Shown one piece after another: positions 21,502 through 33,619 of a stretch of DNA of 64,000 nt. How positions within the stretch are numbered: the first letter of the stretch is position 1; every line of letters begins with the position of its first letter. Position numbers and translations under genes: made by a program. The notes below the pieces were generated by a model. That model was given only the letters and a program-made list of their open reading frames with translations. It was not told the origin of the DNA and ran no database searches. Source of the stretch: Collybiopsis luxurians FD-317 M1 (taxonomy: Eukaryota > Basidiomycota > Agaricomycetes > Agaricales > Omphalotaceae); contig KN834769.1 of the NCBI GenBank assembly GCA_000827265.1, positions 168,852 to 232,851 on the forward strand, read 5' to 3'.

Positions 21502-24500
21502 TTATAAACATGCAAACTTTGATTTCCGTTTCGACAGCTCTTCCATACGTGAATCGAGCTGTTGCCGTGCACGTTCTTTTGCTTTCCTCTCCTCGTCTAG
21601 ACGCTGCTCGTACGATTGTTTTTCTTCGACGATAGACTGTCGCACGTTCACGACTTCTCGCTTAGCATCAGTAAGCTCCTTCCGGAGTCCTTCAATCTCT
21701 GCATTCAGTCGATCCCTTTCACGCGCAAGTTCAGTAGCATGCATTCGGGCCTTCCGCACTGTCAACGATAAGAATACAGTGGTTAGTAAATTAAGGGACG
21801 ACTCAAATGTCAACGGAGATAACGTACGGTTCTTTTCAGAGTCCCCCAACGAGGTCTCCAGAGTACTAACAAGATCCATATGCGTCTGGAGATCGCTTTC
21901 GCAGTGCGTTAGCTGTTTGTTGAGCGTCTTGATCATAGCCTCCTGCTCCTCCAGTTGCTTCGCTTGGGCTTGTAATTTTAGGTCAGGAACCGCGGATTGG
22001 GGAGTTGAATTCGCCAGAGAGTTATGACCCAGAGATGTCGGGGGCGTACCCGGTGAGTCCGAAACATTTTGAGAGTCACGGGATGAGGAAGAGAAGTTCG
22101 ATGAGGTTGTCACGGACGATAAGCTCAAGCCAGGATCGTGTTGCACCATTCGAGGAGCAGGAGGTGGGGGAACGGATGGTGGTGGGGTAGGAGGCGGTAG
22201 CTTGGACCCAGCGGCCCCCGGCACACGGTTGAACGATATGTTGCGCTCCGCAGTTGGTCGGCCGTTCGGTGGAGACGCGCTGCGCGCTATTTGTGCCTGC
22301 AGTTCACGTACAAGAGTATCTGAACGACCTTTCTCTGTCTGCAGCGTATCTTTCTCGTCCTTGACTTTTTGTAGATTTTCTTGCAATTCTGCCAAGACGG
22401 AACGATGACGTTCGAGCTCCACCACAAGAGATTCGCGTTTCGACGCTTCCTGAACGAGGGCCGACTGCTCTTTACGGGCTTGTTCGAATTCCGCCTTGAG
22501 TTGGGCCAACTGTGAAGCAAGATTGTCGCGCTCGCTCTCCACCCCTGCGAGTTGTCCTTGCATATCCCGTATAGTGCTGTCTTTTTGCACAATCTGAGCT
22601 TCTTGCTCCTGTCGAGCTTGGTCGCGGAGTAAAAAGTCGTCCGCGGCAACCTTGTGAGCCTCCAGCTCCTGTACAAGAAGTTCGTTCTCCTTTCGAAGAG
22701 TTTCAGTCTCCTTCGAATGCTGAGTTTTCAAATCCTCGAGCGTAGCCTGAAGACCGTGTCTTGCCTCCGCCGCGGATTCCTCGCCCGATAACCGAACATC
22801 TTCTAAAGTTGCCTTGTGCTGCTCCTGAAGGGCGACGATGCTGTTATTCAGTTCTGTAATCTCCTGCTGGTGCTGGGACCTCAATTTCAAGGTCTCGGCA
22901 GTGTGAGTTTCCAGCAGAGACGCTATCTTTCCCTCCGAAGCGGCACGCACTTCATCGGTCACCTTGTCATGAGCAGCCTTCAACTCTTCGAGTTCAGTCT
23001 CATGAGAACGTGTGATATCCTCTAATAAAGCAGCCTGCTGTTCCTTCTGAGACTGAATAGCAGCATCGAGCTCAGCACGGGCACCGGAAGCAGCACTTGA
23101 TGACTCGTTCTGGAGAGAGGCGAGAGCCGCATTAAGTCGATCCGTCTCAACCTTTTGTTCTGCCTTGAGCTTGGCCAGTAGATCTTCATGCTCTGCGCGA
23201 AGCTGACCCAACTTGGAGTTATGTTCGGTCTGGATAGAGGCAATTGCAGCAGTATATTCAGACTGTGCCGAAGAAAGAGCGGAAGAATGTTCGGTCTGCG
23301 CAGACGAAAGTGCAGCGGCGTGATCAGCTTTGACCTTCTCCAACTCCTCGGTGTACGCCGTCTCTTTCCTCGACATCGCAGTACGAAGTTTCCCGAGCTC
23401 GATCTCAGCCCCTGTGTCCTTGTCAGCGAGAGCACGGAGATGCTCGTTCTTGAGTTTCTCCAGCTCCTCAGCATGTGAGGAATCCTTCCGAGACAAAGCA
23501 GAACTATGTTCGTTCTGAAGTTCCTGTAAGGCGAGACCCTGCGATGACTGAGACTCGGAAAGCAAACTCTCCTTCGCCATATCAGCCATACGCATCGAGG
23601 CGGCATGCTCCTCCTTCAGCTTTTCAAGGGCTTCTGCAGCTTCAGCATTATGTCTCTGGATAGTCTCGGCATGGTCCTTTCGTAGCTTCGTCAAAGCATT
23701 GTAGTATTCCTCTTCCGTCTGATGAATCAACGTCGTCGAAGCCGAATCCTTCTGCTTTATCTCCTCCGCATGAGCGGCCAAAGCTTTAGACAGAGCATTA
23801 TCGTGTTCCTCGCGAGCCCGAGCAAGCGTATCACTCGCTTCTTGGAGTTTACTACGAAGATCCTCTTCATGCTCCAGACGAAGTTTGCTAAACGCTTCCT
23901 CGTGAGTTTGAAGCGCCTTCTCGAGTGCGGTAGATGCAGCAACGAGCTCGTCGCGAAGAGAAGAAAGTGCACTTTCGTGCTCTTCTTTCATCTGCGAAAG
24001 TAGAGCGTCCACCTCGTCTTGCTTCTCCTTGAAAGCATTTGCGTGGGATGCACGAAGCTCTTCCATAGCGGCAGCATGTTCAGCTTCCGCATTGGATAAA
24101 GACTCGATTAGAGCCGACTCGCGCTGCTGAACTTCCTCCAACTTTTCCAAGTCACTTTGGTGCTTTTCCCGCAGTGCCTCGAATTCGTTTGACATGTTGA
24201 GGGCCTGCAAAACGCAAGTCAGACGAAGAGTCGGATACGAGCGCATAAATCACCCACCTGGTCTCTAGAAAGCGTAGTAAGTTCATCGAGTTGTCGCCTA
24301 GTCTGAGTAAGATCCTTGGTGAGGTTGTCCACAGTTTCCCGATGAGTCGACTCCTTCTGGGCCATGGAGCTGCATCGAAAGGTAAAAAGAAAAAATCAGA
24401 ACTCTAGCCCTGGCAGTAAAGTAAACTCAACCTACAGCATGAGTTCATTTAACCTATCCAACGACTCATCCGTATCAGACACCACCGAATCCGAAGCAGA

Positions 24501-27500
24501 AACAGCGTCATGGTCCGGCACTATATGTCCATTCTCACTATGCAACTGCATACTTCTCCGTATATGTTCGAATTTATTGATCATCTGTGGAGACAAGAAA
24601 GCTTCTGGGACAGGCTGCTCATCTTCATGACCGTTCCCGTTCATTAATTCGAGCTTGAGATCGCGTGGACCAGGTTGTGAAGGTAGAGAGGGAGAGGAAG
24701 CCTGGCTCGTAGTCTGACTTTGATTGCTGGCTCGCAACGAGACTTCTAGAGCAGAAATCTCAGCCTCTCGCTCCTTCAATACTTCCTGTAAGCGCATAAT
24801 CTCCTTCTCGAGGCTGACTGCGGATCGTTCCTGAGGTGCGACGTTGGCCAGACCGTTAGGGAGGGATATAGATAAGTTCGGGCGGGGGCTCAGTTTCCCG
24901 TAAGAGTTGGACGGAGAATGCGAACTAGCTGTTCCGTGACTTGAAGAAGAAAGCTTGCGCGAGCGAGCCGAGGAGAGCTCCTGTGAAAGCGATTGCGATT
25001 GCGAAAGCGACCTACGCATCGAGGACGACTCAGTCAAAACTAAATAAGAGAAAATGCGAAACAGCCTACCTCGAGTGGAGCGATTCTGTTGAGGCCGCCT
25101 GCTTGAAAAAAAGGCGGCGTCCACCAGTGTTGTACTGTGGCTCACTAGCCTCTCTTAATCGACCGCTTGTCATTCGTCTCTTGACCACTGGTTTTTCGGG
25201 TCGTTCAGAGTCGGTCGTATCTGCCACGCTTTCCGGTGAAGTAGCGTTAGCGAGCTTGAGTTCCTGAATCTGCGCAGCTAGATCCGATATTTCTCGTAGG
25301 GCGTCTCGGTATTTGGTAGACATAGACGAAAGATCAGCCAGCGTGGCGTTATGTGTCTGCTGGAGGGCTTCAAACTCTTTTTGGATCGAAGGGTCGACAA
25401 GGGAAGGTGAGGAAGCCCCAGTGGAATCTCCTTTATTACGACCGTTTATGGAAGGATGAGCGCCGAGGACTTCTCCTTCACTAAGTTCTTTGATAGGGGA
25501 TGACGACCCCGAACTGGAAAGATCCATTTCCAAACTCCGTCTCGCAGCTGCCACCTCATCCACAACAGCTCCGAGTCTAATACGAGCATCCCCGGCGTCT
25601 TGACGCTTCTTCTCCCATTCCTCTATCTTGATCTCCAACTCTCTAACTTTCGCTTCCCGTTGTTCGAGGTCATTCCGCCAGCTCTCGCTATCTTGTCGAA
25701 GAGATTCCAACCGAGCCTGGAGTACCTGAACTTCCTCCTGACGCTTCTCCGCTTCTTTTTCTAATCTCTCTATTGTTTGTTGGAGAGCAACCACCGACTC
25801 ATCAGAGCGAGACAAACGAGCTTCGAGATCAGCGATGTATTTGGTAGAATGAGAATCAGTATCCTTGTATCGAGCGATCTCACGCTTGAGATCTGCCATC
25901 GACTCGCTAGAAGAGATGGACGTTTCGTCGTAGGCTCGCATCTTCTCCTCCAGATCACGAACGTAAGCCTAATTTAGTCAGTCAGTGAGAATGAGCTAGA
26001 ATTCGAAGAAAATACTCTTATAATACCGACCTCAGTGGACGCTTCCCTCTCTGAAAGCTTGGAGACTCTCGACCGCAACTCCTCAACATATAACTCGGTC
26101 GCCGAATGCCTCTCTGTGATCGCTGCCAGCTCTTCTTCCTTCTCCTCCACCATCTCGTTTGTATGCCTCAACGCAGCCCTATTCAAACTGAGCTCTGCTT
26201 CCATCGCCGAAATCGTCTTTTCATACTCTTCTATAACCGGACCGACAATCTCCTCGTACTTCCCAGTACCAGAGATGGCACCAGAGCTAGCTGAACGGTG
26301 CTTCTCGCCAAGCTCTCGACGAAGCCTGGTGAGCTCTTCTGTACGGTCGACAAACTTGGCCCGTAGATCCTCGTAATTGTTCTGAAGCTCCGTCATCTGA
26401 GCCAAAACTTTTTTGCCTGCACCTTCTACAGCGATATCGGGTACAGCGGCATCGAGACTGCCGATACTGCCCCCGTTTTTGAGCACTTTGACCTCCTTGC
26501 GAAGGCGCGTAACAGTGCCTTGTAACCACTCGATGTCATCCCACCCGTCCTCTTTCTCGTTAACCACAGCTCGATTTTTGATATTTCGAGCACGGTTTGC
26601 GTATTTGAGGGTATTGACGGTCTCGGCGGCGTTCCATTCGGCAGGACTAACACACGCAATCATGAGCGTATGTGCGTTCCCACCGAGGGAATCTTGGAGT
26701 AGGCGGGTGAGTTTTGAATCGCGGTAAGGAATATGTGTCGCAGTGTGCGATTTCGCGCGGGAAGGATCGCCGAGAGCGGAAATAACGTTTCCCAGAGCGA
26801 GTAGTCCACTGTTGATAGATATACCTTCCTTTATACGCTCTCCAGCAGCAGCGGTTCGCTTGAGCTATAACGAGGTGTGAGCGTTATGCAGCAGAAAAAC
26901 AAAATGACCTTACCCTTTCGGATCCAGCTAAATCGACGAAATGGAATTTGGACACGATTGTCGTCCATTCACCTTCATCATCACCGCCAGCGTGAGCGCG
27001 GTCACCAGAATGCCCTAGAGCACTTGACGGTCGGAGTCCGCCGCCTCTACCCATGGCAGCAGCAAAACTAGGGGTTGCGGGACGTCCGAAAGTGGGGGAA
27101 CCGACTCGAGTACCGGAGGCAGACGCAGAGTTGGGGCCGGAATACATGGAACCAGGACGGGCAAGTCGGGAAGGAGAGCGTCCTCCTGGGGGTAAAGGAG
27201 ATGGCGAACGAGGGGGTGCACCTCCTCCGGTAAACTTTTTCTGGGTCAGTGTCAAAGAGAATATGGCGTGCGACCGAGATGATTGCGCGTTCATATCGGT
27301 TTCGTTTGTCCGGCGGATTGATGTTCCTTTCCGAATGAGACTAGATCGAGTTAGAGGGAAGGTTTAGCATGTTGAACGAAAGGTATACTCACGTCATTAC
27401 TTCGTTTGTATTCTTGACATTAACTTCTCGTAGTCCACCCCAGATTATGTGACCGTCCTTGTCTTCCCTAATTTGCACCTCTCGTCGGCCCCCGGCGCCG

Positions 27501-28132
27501 TCGTCCATGCTCAGGAGATCAATTAAATCCTCGTTGTAAATTTCAATGAAAGAACCCTTGACGCTGTAGTTCCAGCGACTGCCCCGCTCCTCTTTGAGCT
27601 GTCTAGCCTGAGCAAAAATGGTCGAAATAGCGCGAGGAATGATACCCATGCCATTAGTAGGATCAGAGGGGTTAGCGTCAAGATCAATACCAGTCATGGT
27701 AAAAGTCTTGCCACTACTGGTCTGTCCATAAGCGAGAATCGTACAGTTGAAACCTTCTAGAAAACGAGATACGAGGGGCAAAGCCGTTGAAGTAAAGAGA
27801 GTATGCTGGGTCGTAGAAGGATCGTGGACTTGATCAAAGGAAAAGTGCTGTTTTTTTGCACCAGGGGCTGAAGCAGTGGCGGAAGCTGCAGCTGCAGCAC
27901 CACCAGCGGCTGGCGTGCTTGAAGTTGCTTCCACTGCTACAGAAGTTGTCGAGGTCGCATGAATGACAGTCCGCTGAAAGCGTGCCGGTATAGAAGTACT
28001 GTCCTGTGTTGTTGGAGGCCTTATTCGTAAAGCTGAACGTGAAGAAATTAGCGGAATATTGAGAAACTAAGGAAATTTTGACTGACCAACTTGAACCGAG
28101 GTCGTCGCCGACGACGACGACGAAGGGGCCAT
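21502..28132 (-). CDS. Large kinesin with N-terminal motor, kinesin-4-like
   Basis: Nine exons give 2,055 aa. They are 28132-28087, 28032-27393, 27340-26914, 26864-26031, 25968-25070, 25011-24436, 24369-24258, 24204-21828 and 21758-21502. The motor begins near residue 14 (VALRIRPP). It has the P loop GQTSSGKT (118-125), switch I region NAQSSRSH (about 246-253) and switch II DLAGSER (365-371). It ends with the neck [17 protein letters not shown], followed by GWDDIEWLQ, a sequence that points to the KIF4/KIF21 (kinesin-4) class. About 85 residues rich in Gly, Pro and Ser are inserted between switch I and switch II. The rest is long coiled coil with two Ser-rich breaks. The 2.4-kb exon 8 is a heptad-rich array of EHxSAL/EELKxxH-like repeats. 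Such motors walk to microtubule plus ends; cargo is not predictable. Confidence 0.93.
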
Positions 28133-29579
28133 GGTTGCTACTCTCAGTGTTCACGCCAAAGTGACAAATCAGGTCAAGGCCGGCACGGGTGAAATTTCTG
28201 ATCGAATCGAAATCTGCCGTTGATTTTCCCACACTGCGTGAATGATGGGTTTGAGCGCTTACTCATCTAACGCCACACCGTGTCCACCAAAAGCAGTGGC
28301 AAGTTTACCGCCACAGGCATCTTGCACAGAACGCCATCTCTCGAGGACTTCCAATAATTCAGATTTTGCTCAACATCTTTCAGAAACTCATGCGGAAGGA
28401 GAACTTTGCTCGCAAGTGCTGACGCTAACACCAACTCCAAAATGAGCTAGTATCTGCTAGTATGGCAGAGTGCTCGTTCAAGGAAGCAAGATTTCAGTCA
28501 GGTTGAAATTAAAGCGCATAAACCGGAAAGCTTCATTTACATGCAGCTACAAATGTAGTTTCATGCGGTTCACGAAGAAGCTATCAGCCGCTCACCGCAT
28601 TCGCGTTATTACGGTCATGTATCATTCATTCTGACTGCTTGCTAGTCATTTTAGCATCACATCTGAGGTAAGCTTGGTGGCTCAGCATACAAGCAGAGCA
28701 AATTCTCAGTCCCGCTAGAGCAGTAAAAGTCGAAGGCGAGTAACACTCGTCTCTCAAAGAAGTCTCACAAAGGACATCCACCTTGGATGGAAGCCCAGGA
28801 ACCAACATAAATTATAAAAAGGCGGACCTAGAACGAATCACCACATATATACAGTACATGAGTATATGAAGCAACATTCCAGACATCATTCATTAAAGCG
28901 AAGAAATCAGTAGAAAGTTCTGACTGGCATCTATCAATTGGGGTGGAATCGAAAGCAGTTCAACAGCTCGAACACTTTCTGGGGTTATCGCAGGTGAGGT
29001 CTTCATTCGTGAGCCCGTAAGGAGCACCTCATGCTCAGGCACTTTCGAGTGCTCCAAAACGCCTCCAGCTGCTTTCGTTTCCATTATTAAACAGCTTCCA
29101 AATCGGAACCGATGGAAATGGGAATATGTACTGCATACGTACCCTTCGATCGGTACCGGCTAATTAAATATCGTACATTCCATTCAAAGAGTGCGTATTC
29201 GAGGAAGTCACGATCGCACTGGATACTGCGATTTGAACGATACGGTTCCCGTATACTATGCCGTTTCAGTCCCGCCCGCCCACCAATAGCCTTCAGGTTT
29301 TGCTACTATACAGCGTAGAAGTGTAATGCACCGCATGACCTTTCCAATCAGTCGCAGCAAGGGATTCCCGCAACTGCGCTGAAGCTCTTGCACGTAGCGC
29401 AGTACAGTATGGCGCAGTTCGCACATAAGCATGTTCGTGGGTGATATATCAATTGGGACCGCCTGAACATCACTGAGTTGCCACGTTCATAGCCAGTATC
29501 CAAGTAAAATGAAATGGATCAGGCTATTGATAAACTCTTCGTGCCACTGCATAGTCATTCATAATGACAAGCTCTTACC
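28133..29579. other. Intergenic between divergent genes
   Basis: This stretch separates the kinesin start (minus) from the small membrane protein (plus). A TATAAAAAGG word at about 28813-28822 looks like a promoter, but I see no reading frame behind it that I can support. Short frames on both strands (60-68 codons) have no recognisable features. Confidence 0.4.
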
Positions 29580-30052
29580 ATGACCGCCTTCATCGTTCCA
29601 ACCGAGCCCGATACATCATCTCCACCTTCCTTCTCCTTGCCAAGCCATACTGCCACGACTCCCCTGAAGGCGAGTCGATCTGTGCCTAAGATTGTTCCAC
29701 CTCCATCCTATTCTGCCACCAGTAATAATAGAAGGTTCGTCAACGGGCGGAAGGTTGAACTCTTTAAAAGGCACTCAAACTTTTTCCCCTTCATAGCGTA
29801 GCCTCATCGCATATTTCACATCAAGACACCGCTTTAAGCAGGTATTCCACAAACCCTTCCGAGTGCTATCGGTATGCTTACCGTTAAATAATGATTCATC
29901 GCAGTCCAGTACCATCGGACTCAACTTTCTCGTATACCGACAAAGGCTTGATTGGGGAGCTTCTCGAGGGTGTGGCATGGTCCTTACTTGTACTGCTGCT
30001 TTTGGTTTTCTTCCTGCTACTATACATCATTCGATTGGTGAGAAGCCTTTGA
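29580..30052 (+). CDS. Small tail-anchored membrane protein
   Basis: Three exons (29580-29734, 29797-29871, 29905-30052) join in frame to 125 aa. The first ~85 residues are Pro/Ser/Thr-rich and polar. Near the C-terminus comes a short amphipathic stretch (GLIGELLEGVAW) and a single strongly hydrophobic segment (SLLVLLLLVFFLLLYII), ending RLVRSL. With no N-terminal signal this is a classic tail-anchored topology, with the bulk in the cytosol. The model depends on the acceptor at 29903-29904; the next AG downstream breaks the frame. I do not recognise the family. It converges on the micro-exon gene, with 218 bp between the two stop codons. Confidence 0.6.
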
Positions 30053-30270
30053 TCTGTGTAAGTTCTCGGTGATTGAGGCGCCGATGACCTGGAGCTGAAA
30101 ACTTCTCTTAGTATCTGAATACTGCAAAGACAATCGTGTATTTCGTAAGTTCCTGTCGGTGGAACAATCCTACTAATTGTACAAAAAACAGCAAATATTC
30201 AGTTCTGGAACATAAATTCATAAGTCGCATACATCTCGCCCCTGGAGTACCTGCAATGTGAAATGGCGAC

Positions 30271-31744
30271 TCAATAAGGGAAGGGGAAAGGCCCAAATCC
30301 AGGGCCCTTTCCGCCGTCGTGTCCATCGTGTCCATCGTGTCCATCATGTCCATCTGGAATGTTTGATCAGGACCCCTACCGACAGATTCACATCGAATGG
30401 TGATTTGAAGAGAACATACCATGGTCATGTCCATGCCCGTCTGTAAACATTCCGTCAGGCTCTGCATTAGTTGAATAAAAAAGGGAGAAGACATACCATG
30501 GCCGCCCCTGCCATGATCTCCCTTCCCGTGGTCGCCTTTGCCATGGTCGCCCTCACCATGATGTCCCTTTCCGTGATCTCCCTTTCCATGGTCTCCTTTA
30601 TCATGATCTCCTTTATCATGATCTCCCTTGTCTCCATCACTAAATCCATCTACAACATCCTCAGTTTTCGTCAACAAACTTCATTTCCCACTTACCGGCT
30701 ACGTCTTCACTCCGAGCCCAGGGATATCCTCCGTGCTCGTGATGATGTTTATTGCGGTGATCGCCATGTCCATGTCGAGCTATTAACACATTTGAGACTG
30801 CTACTATTCCAAAATGCGTCTAACTTAACAGATGTTTGGCTCACCATGATCGCCATATCCGCCCCTGCCCCCTTCTAAGAGAATGTTTGACTCAAAAAAA
30901 TGATACTACGAGTTTCGATCAGTCTCCCAGTACTTACCAGTCACTTCATCCGAACGGGCAAAAGGGAACCACCATCCATAATCGCCCCGATGGTGGCCAT
31001 ACCCTGTTGATAACATTTGAGACGTTCATCTCGGGAAACCATTCACAAAGTATACGCACCATCCCCCCCACCGTGATTGCCATATCCATACCCATCGTCG
31101 CCGTATCCACCTCGACCATAGCCCTCTGAGAAGCATAAGACTCAAGTCAAAATTGTATTAATTCGACATACCGGTCGCGTCTAGAATAACAGAAGGAAGC
31201 AGTGGACACTCGTAAGTACTATCATCGTAAGTAAATTGAACCTCTGGACATACCAGTAGTGGCTTCTTCACGACGCCAGCCATAGTGATCCCCTCGATGG
31301 CCTCCGTCGTGTCCTCGATGACCACCGTCATGACCCCGGTGGCCTCCATCGTGATCTACAATATCAAGTTACCTTGAGGTTTGAATTCTCGTTGACGCGT
31401 TTATGATAAAGTTGGACGCACCATGACCGCGATGACCGTCATGTCCGTCTGCAATGAATAGACCCAGAAGTTGAGCATTGAATGCTGCGAGCGAAAACCC
31501 TGCCAACATACCATGACCTCGATGATCACCTCTGTGGCCACCGTACCCATCTCGATGACCGTCTTCAGTCTCTACAGCTCTCGCAACTGCAGCAGACTGG
31601 TAATAAAAACAGGAAGATTCTTTAGTTCGACCATTTACTAGTGTGAGTGGAAACACTTACGTCTATGAATCTGTTGACATTGAGACCGTGAACAGTGGTC
31701 AAAAGCCAAAGAAGAGAGATGGTTGTAGCAGCAGAGAAACGCAT
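30271..31744 (-). CDS. Secreted Gly/His/Asp-rich protein from a micro-exon gene
   Basis: Twelve exons give 276 aa: 31744-31661, 31596-31512, 31448-31422, 31355-31254, 31180-31172, 31125-31060, 31003-30938, 30874-30845, 30779-30696, 30649-30497, 30461-30420 and 30353-30271. Exon 1 is a signal peptide (MRFSAATTISLLWLL...VHG). The mature part is built of GHDGH, GGHRGHD, GDHGKG and GYGDHG repeats, interrupted by aromatic/Arg/acid boxes (YGWRREEATT, FPFARSDEVT, YPWARSEDVA), and ends FGPFPFPY. Introns 2-11 are all phase 1, splitting a Gly, Asp, Glu or Ala codon after its first G. The nine exons between them (27, 102, 9, 66, 66, 30, 84, 153, 42 nt) are all multiples of three. The 9-nt exon and the 35-nt intron before exon 11 are the least certain pieces. 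High His suggests metal binding; this is inference. No known family recognised. Confidence 0.8.
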
Positions 31745-31847
31745 GTTGAAACTCGAGAGAGGAGTACAAAAAGCACTTAAATGGCACTGGCTGTGAGCTA
31801 GCGAGAAGCTGAAGGGCTTGGGAGAGCTAGAGGCAGCATTGCAGTAC

Positions 31848-31854
31848 TTTTATA
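31848..31854 (-). promoter_or_regulatory. TATA box of the micro-exon gene
   Basis: Minus-strand GTATAAAAG lies about 105 bp upstream of the ATG at 31744, followed by a pyrimidine-rich leader (CTCTCTCGAG just before the ATG). Strong TATA elements of this kind are common in highly or conditionally expressed secreted-protein genes. Confidence 0.7.
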
Positions 31855-31869
31855 CCGCTTGCGACGCTT

Positions 31870-33600
31870 TGAAGATGGCAATTTCAGCAGACATTCATAC
31901 AGGTAGCAAATTTGGAAGAAGTAAAACTGTTGCACGTTTTGAAAGCACTTCGTTTGAAGTTGTCACCTAAGGAGAGATAAAAATATATGCATTTTCGGGA
32001 ATTATTCGCTGAAATTTGAACGAATACGGCTCAAGAACGCCAGAGCGGTCGGAATTTGTTAGACATGTCGGCGATACGAGGAACACCTCCCGCATCCGAT
32101 GCGCCTCAGTCCCTCTCGTTGCTAAATTCGTTGGAAATGATTGCCGTTCGATTCATCATTGATTGTCCTATTTTGGATATTGCCCTGCCATATTTGGATG
32201 CATTCTCCACTGCCCTTCCGTCGTCACTCGCACTGGTAGTCCTTATTGCAGTCTATATTTCGAATTTGCATGAGTTGTACCGAGGACAGCTTTCGTACGC
32301 GAGTGTCAGTTGGACTTGCGACGCGCTCAGTGCTCGCTATCTTCAGTCCATATAATTGTTCACCTCCTTTGCATCCCAAAATCCGACGCTGTTTTGATGT
32401 CAGCTACGATAAGTATAAATGATCATCTCCGCCAAGCCTTTTAACGCACGACTCGATTCACTACCTTCAGAACAAAGTCAATGAAAGCAGGTGATACATT
32501 TCAAATGCCCCGTCCTGGAGCTTCAGCGCTTCAGCTTCGAAAATGAGGAAAGATACGTCGAACATTATGTGCAGTATGACGTGCTGTACCAACCTTATAC
32601 CGTTAATTTCTGTAAAACACAATATACTCCCATTTTCCAGTCAGTCTCGTCCGAGAAGGATACGACTTTCGATCCAGCTCTCGGGAATCTGCAGAGGTCA
32701 TGCTGTTAGGCATAAACCTTGAAAAATATTGAGTCCCACTAGGGAGTCTCCGCAAGCTGACAGTTTTTCTGCGTGATATCGTGATGATTGCTGGCAAAGC
32801 TTAGAGTTGCATAAAACTTAAGGCGGCAGAGTAACTGAGTAAGGCGCTTAGTCCCTAGCCGGACACAGCTCGCAGTTCGAACCCCAATATGGAATTCGAT
32901 TTTTCAGGTCTTATTCTTCATGTCTATCCTATCAGTCGTCTTATTTTTACCAATCGCCCAGATTGCGCTCGCCTCAGCAGTCCAAACCTCCGTTTATAAC
33001 TATTCCGTTCTGAGTTTTACCCAGTTCAAAAGCGAGCAAATCTCTAGAAGGTCCTGAAGCAATCCTGAGGCTCATCCTGAGGTCATCAGCAACTATCTTT
33101 GGACGATTCTGGTCTTGACATCCTCTGTGACACAAAACAACTGTCGACGTTACAAGACTGGTATTGAATTCCGTGTCAAGACGAGAAGCTGAGAGCCAAG
33201 GATGGAACAGCGACTCTGCCTAGAAGGAAGACAACATGCCTGAGTGGTTTGGGATATTGGGCCAGTCTCGGTAAATTTCGAGCATCTGCTCTGATTCATA
33301 AACCTGTTGAATACATGGACTACTTACCGGTAGCTACAACAACCCCCACAGACACTCATGAAAGGAAAACACAAAAGCGAGCGGAGCACAACTAACTATT
33401 GTTGCGGCTCCCCACTCCTTAGTACTTAGACTTACTTACTTGCGGCAATGAAGAGTATAAAATAAAAAAAAAAACATGGACTACTTTTTCAGTCACCCGC
33501 CCGGAGACTCGGTAAGGCTCCGGCCCCGGCTAATACGAGGATTAAGTTTTGTACCAGTGCACATCACCGCAAGAAAGGGAAACATCGAATATCCTGTTCT
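31870..33600. other. Intergenic, no gene supported apart from a tRNA-like piece
   Basis: A 97-codon frame from ATG 32065 to 32355 (+) has a hydrophobic middle (SLALVVLIAVYISNL) but no recognised family and no splice partners. The rest shows no gene. A tRNA-like sequence is listed separately at 32821-32892. Confidence 0.4.
32821..32892 (+). other. Degenerate tRNA-like sequence or SINE head
   Basis: The order of elements is that of a Pol III type 2 promoter: an A-box-like TAACTGAGTAAGG about 30 nt before a B-box-like AGTTCGAACCC. The T stem and acceptor stem do not pair well, so a working tRNA is unlikely. A decayed tRNA or the head of a tRNA-derived SINE fits better. Confidence 0.35.
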
Positions 33601-33619
33601 ACAAGCTCCCCCACCAAAG

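Noticed and set aside
22000..25300. Many 60-190 codon frames on both strands under the kinesin coiled coil
   Set aside because: All are shadows of the repetitive coiled-coil exons in other frames.
28813..29084. Promoter-like TATAAAAAGG followed by short frames, considered as a pheromone precursor locus
   Set aside because: No small frame ending in a CaaX box was found behind it on either strand.
30471..30878. 135-codon plus-strand frame rich in Met, Val and Ser
   Set aside because: It is the antisense shadow of the GDHGKG repeats of the micro-exon gene.
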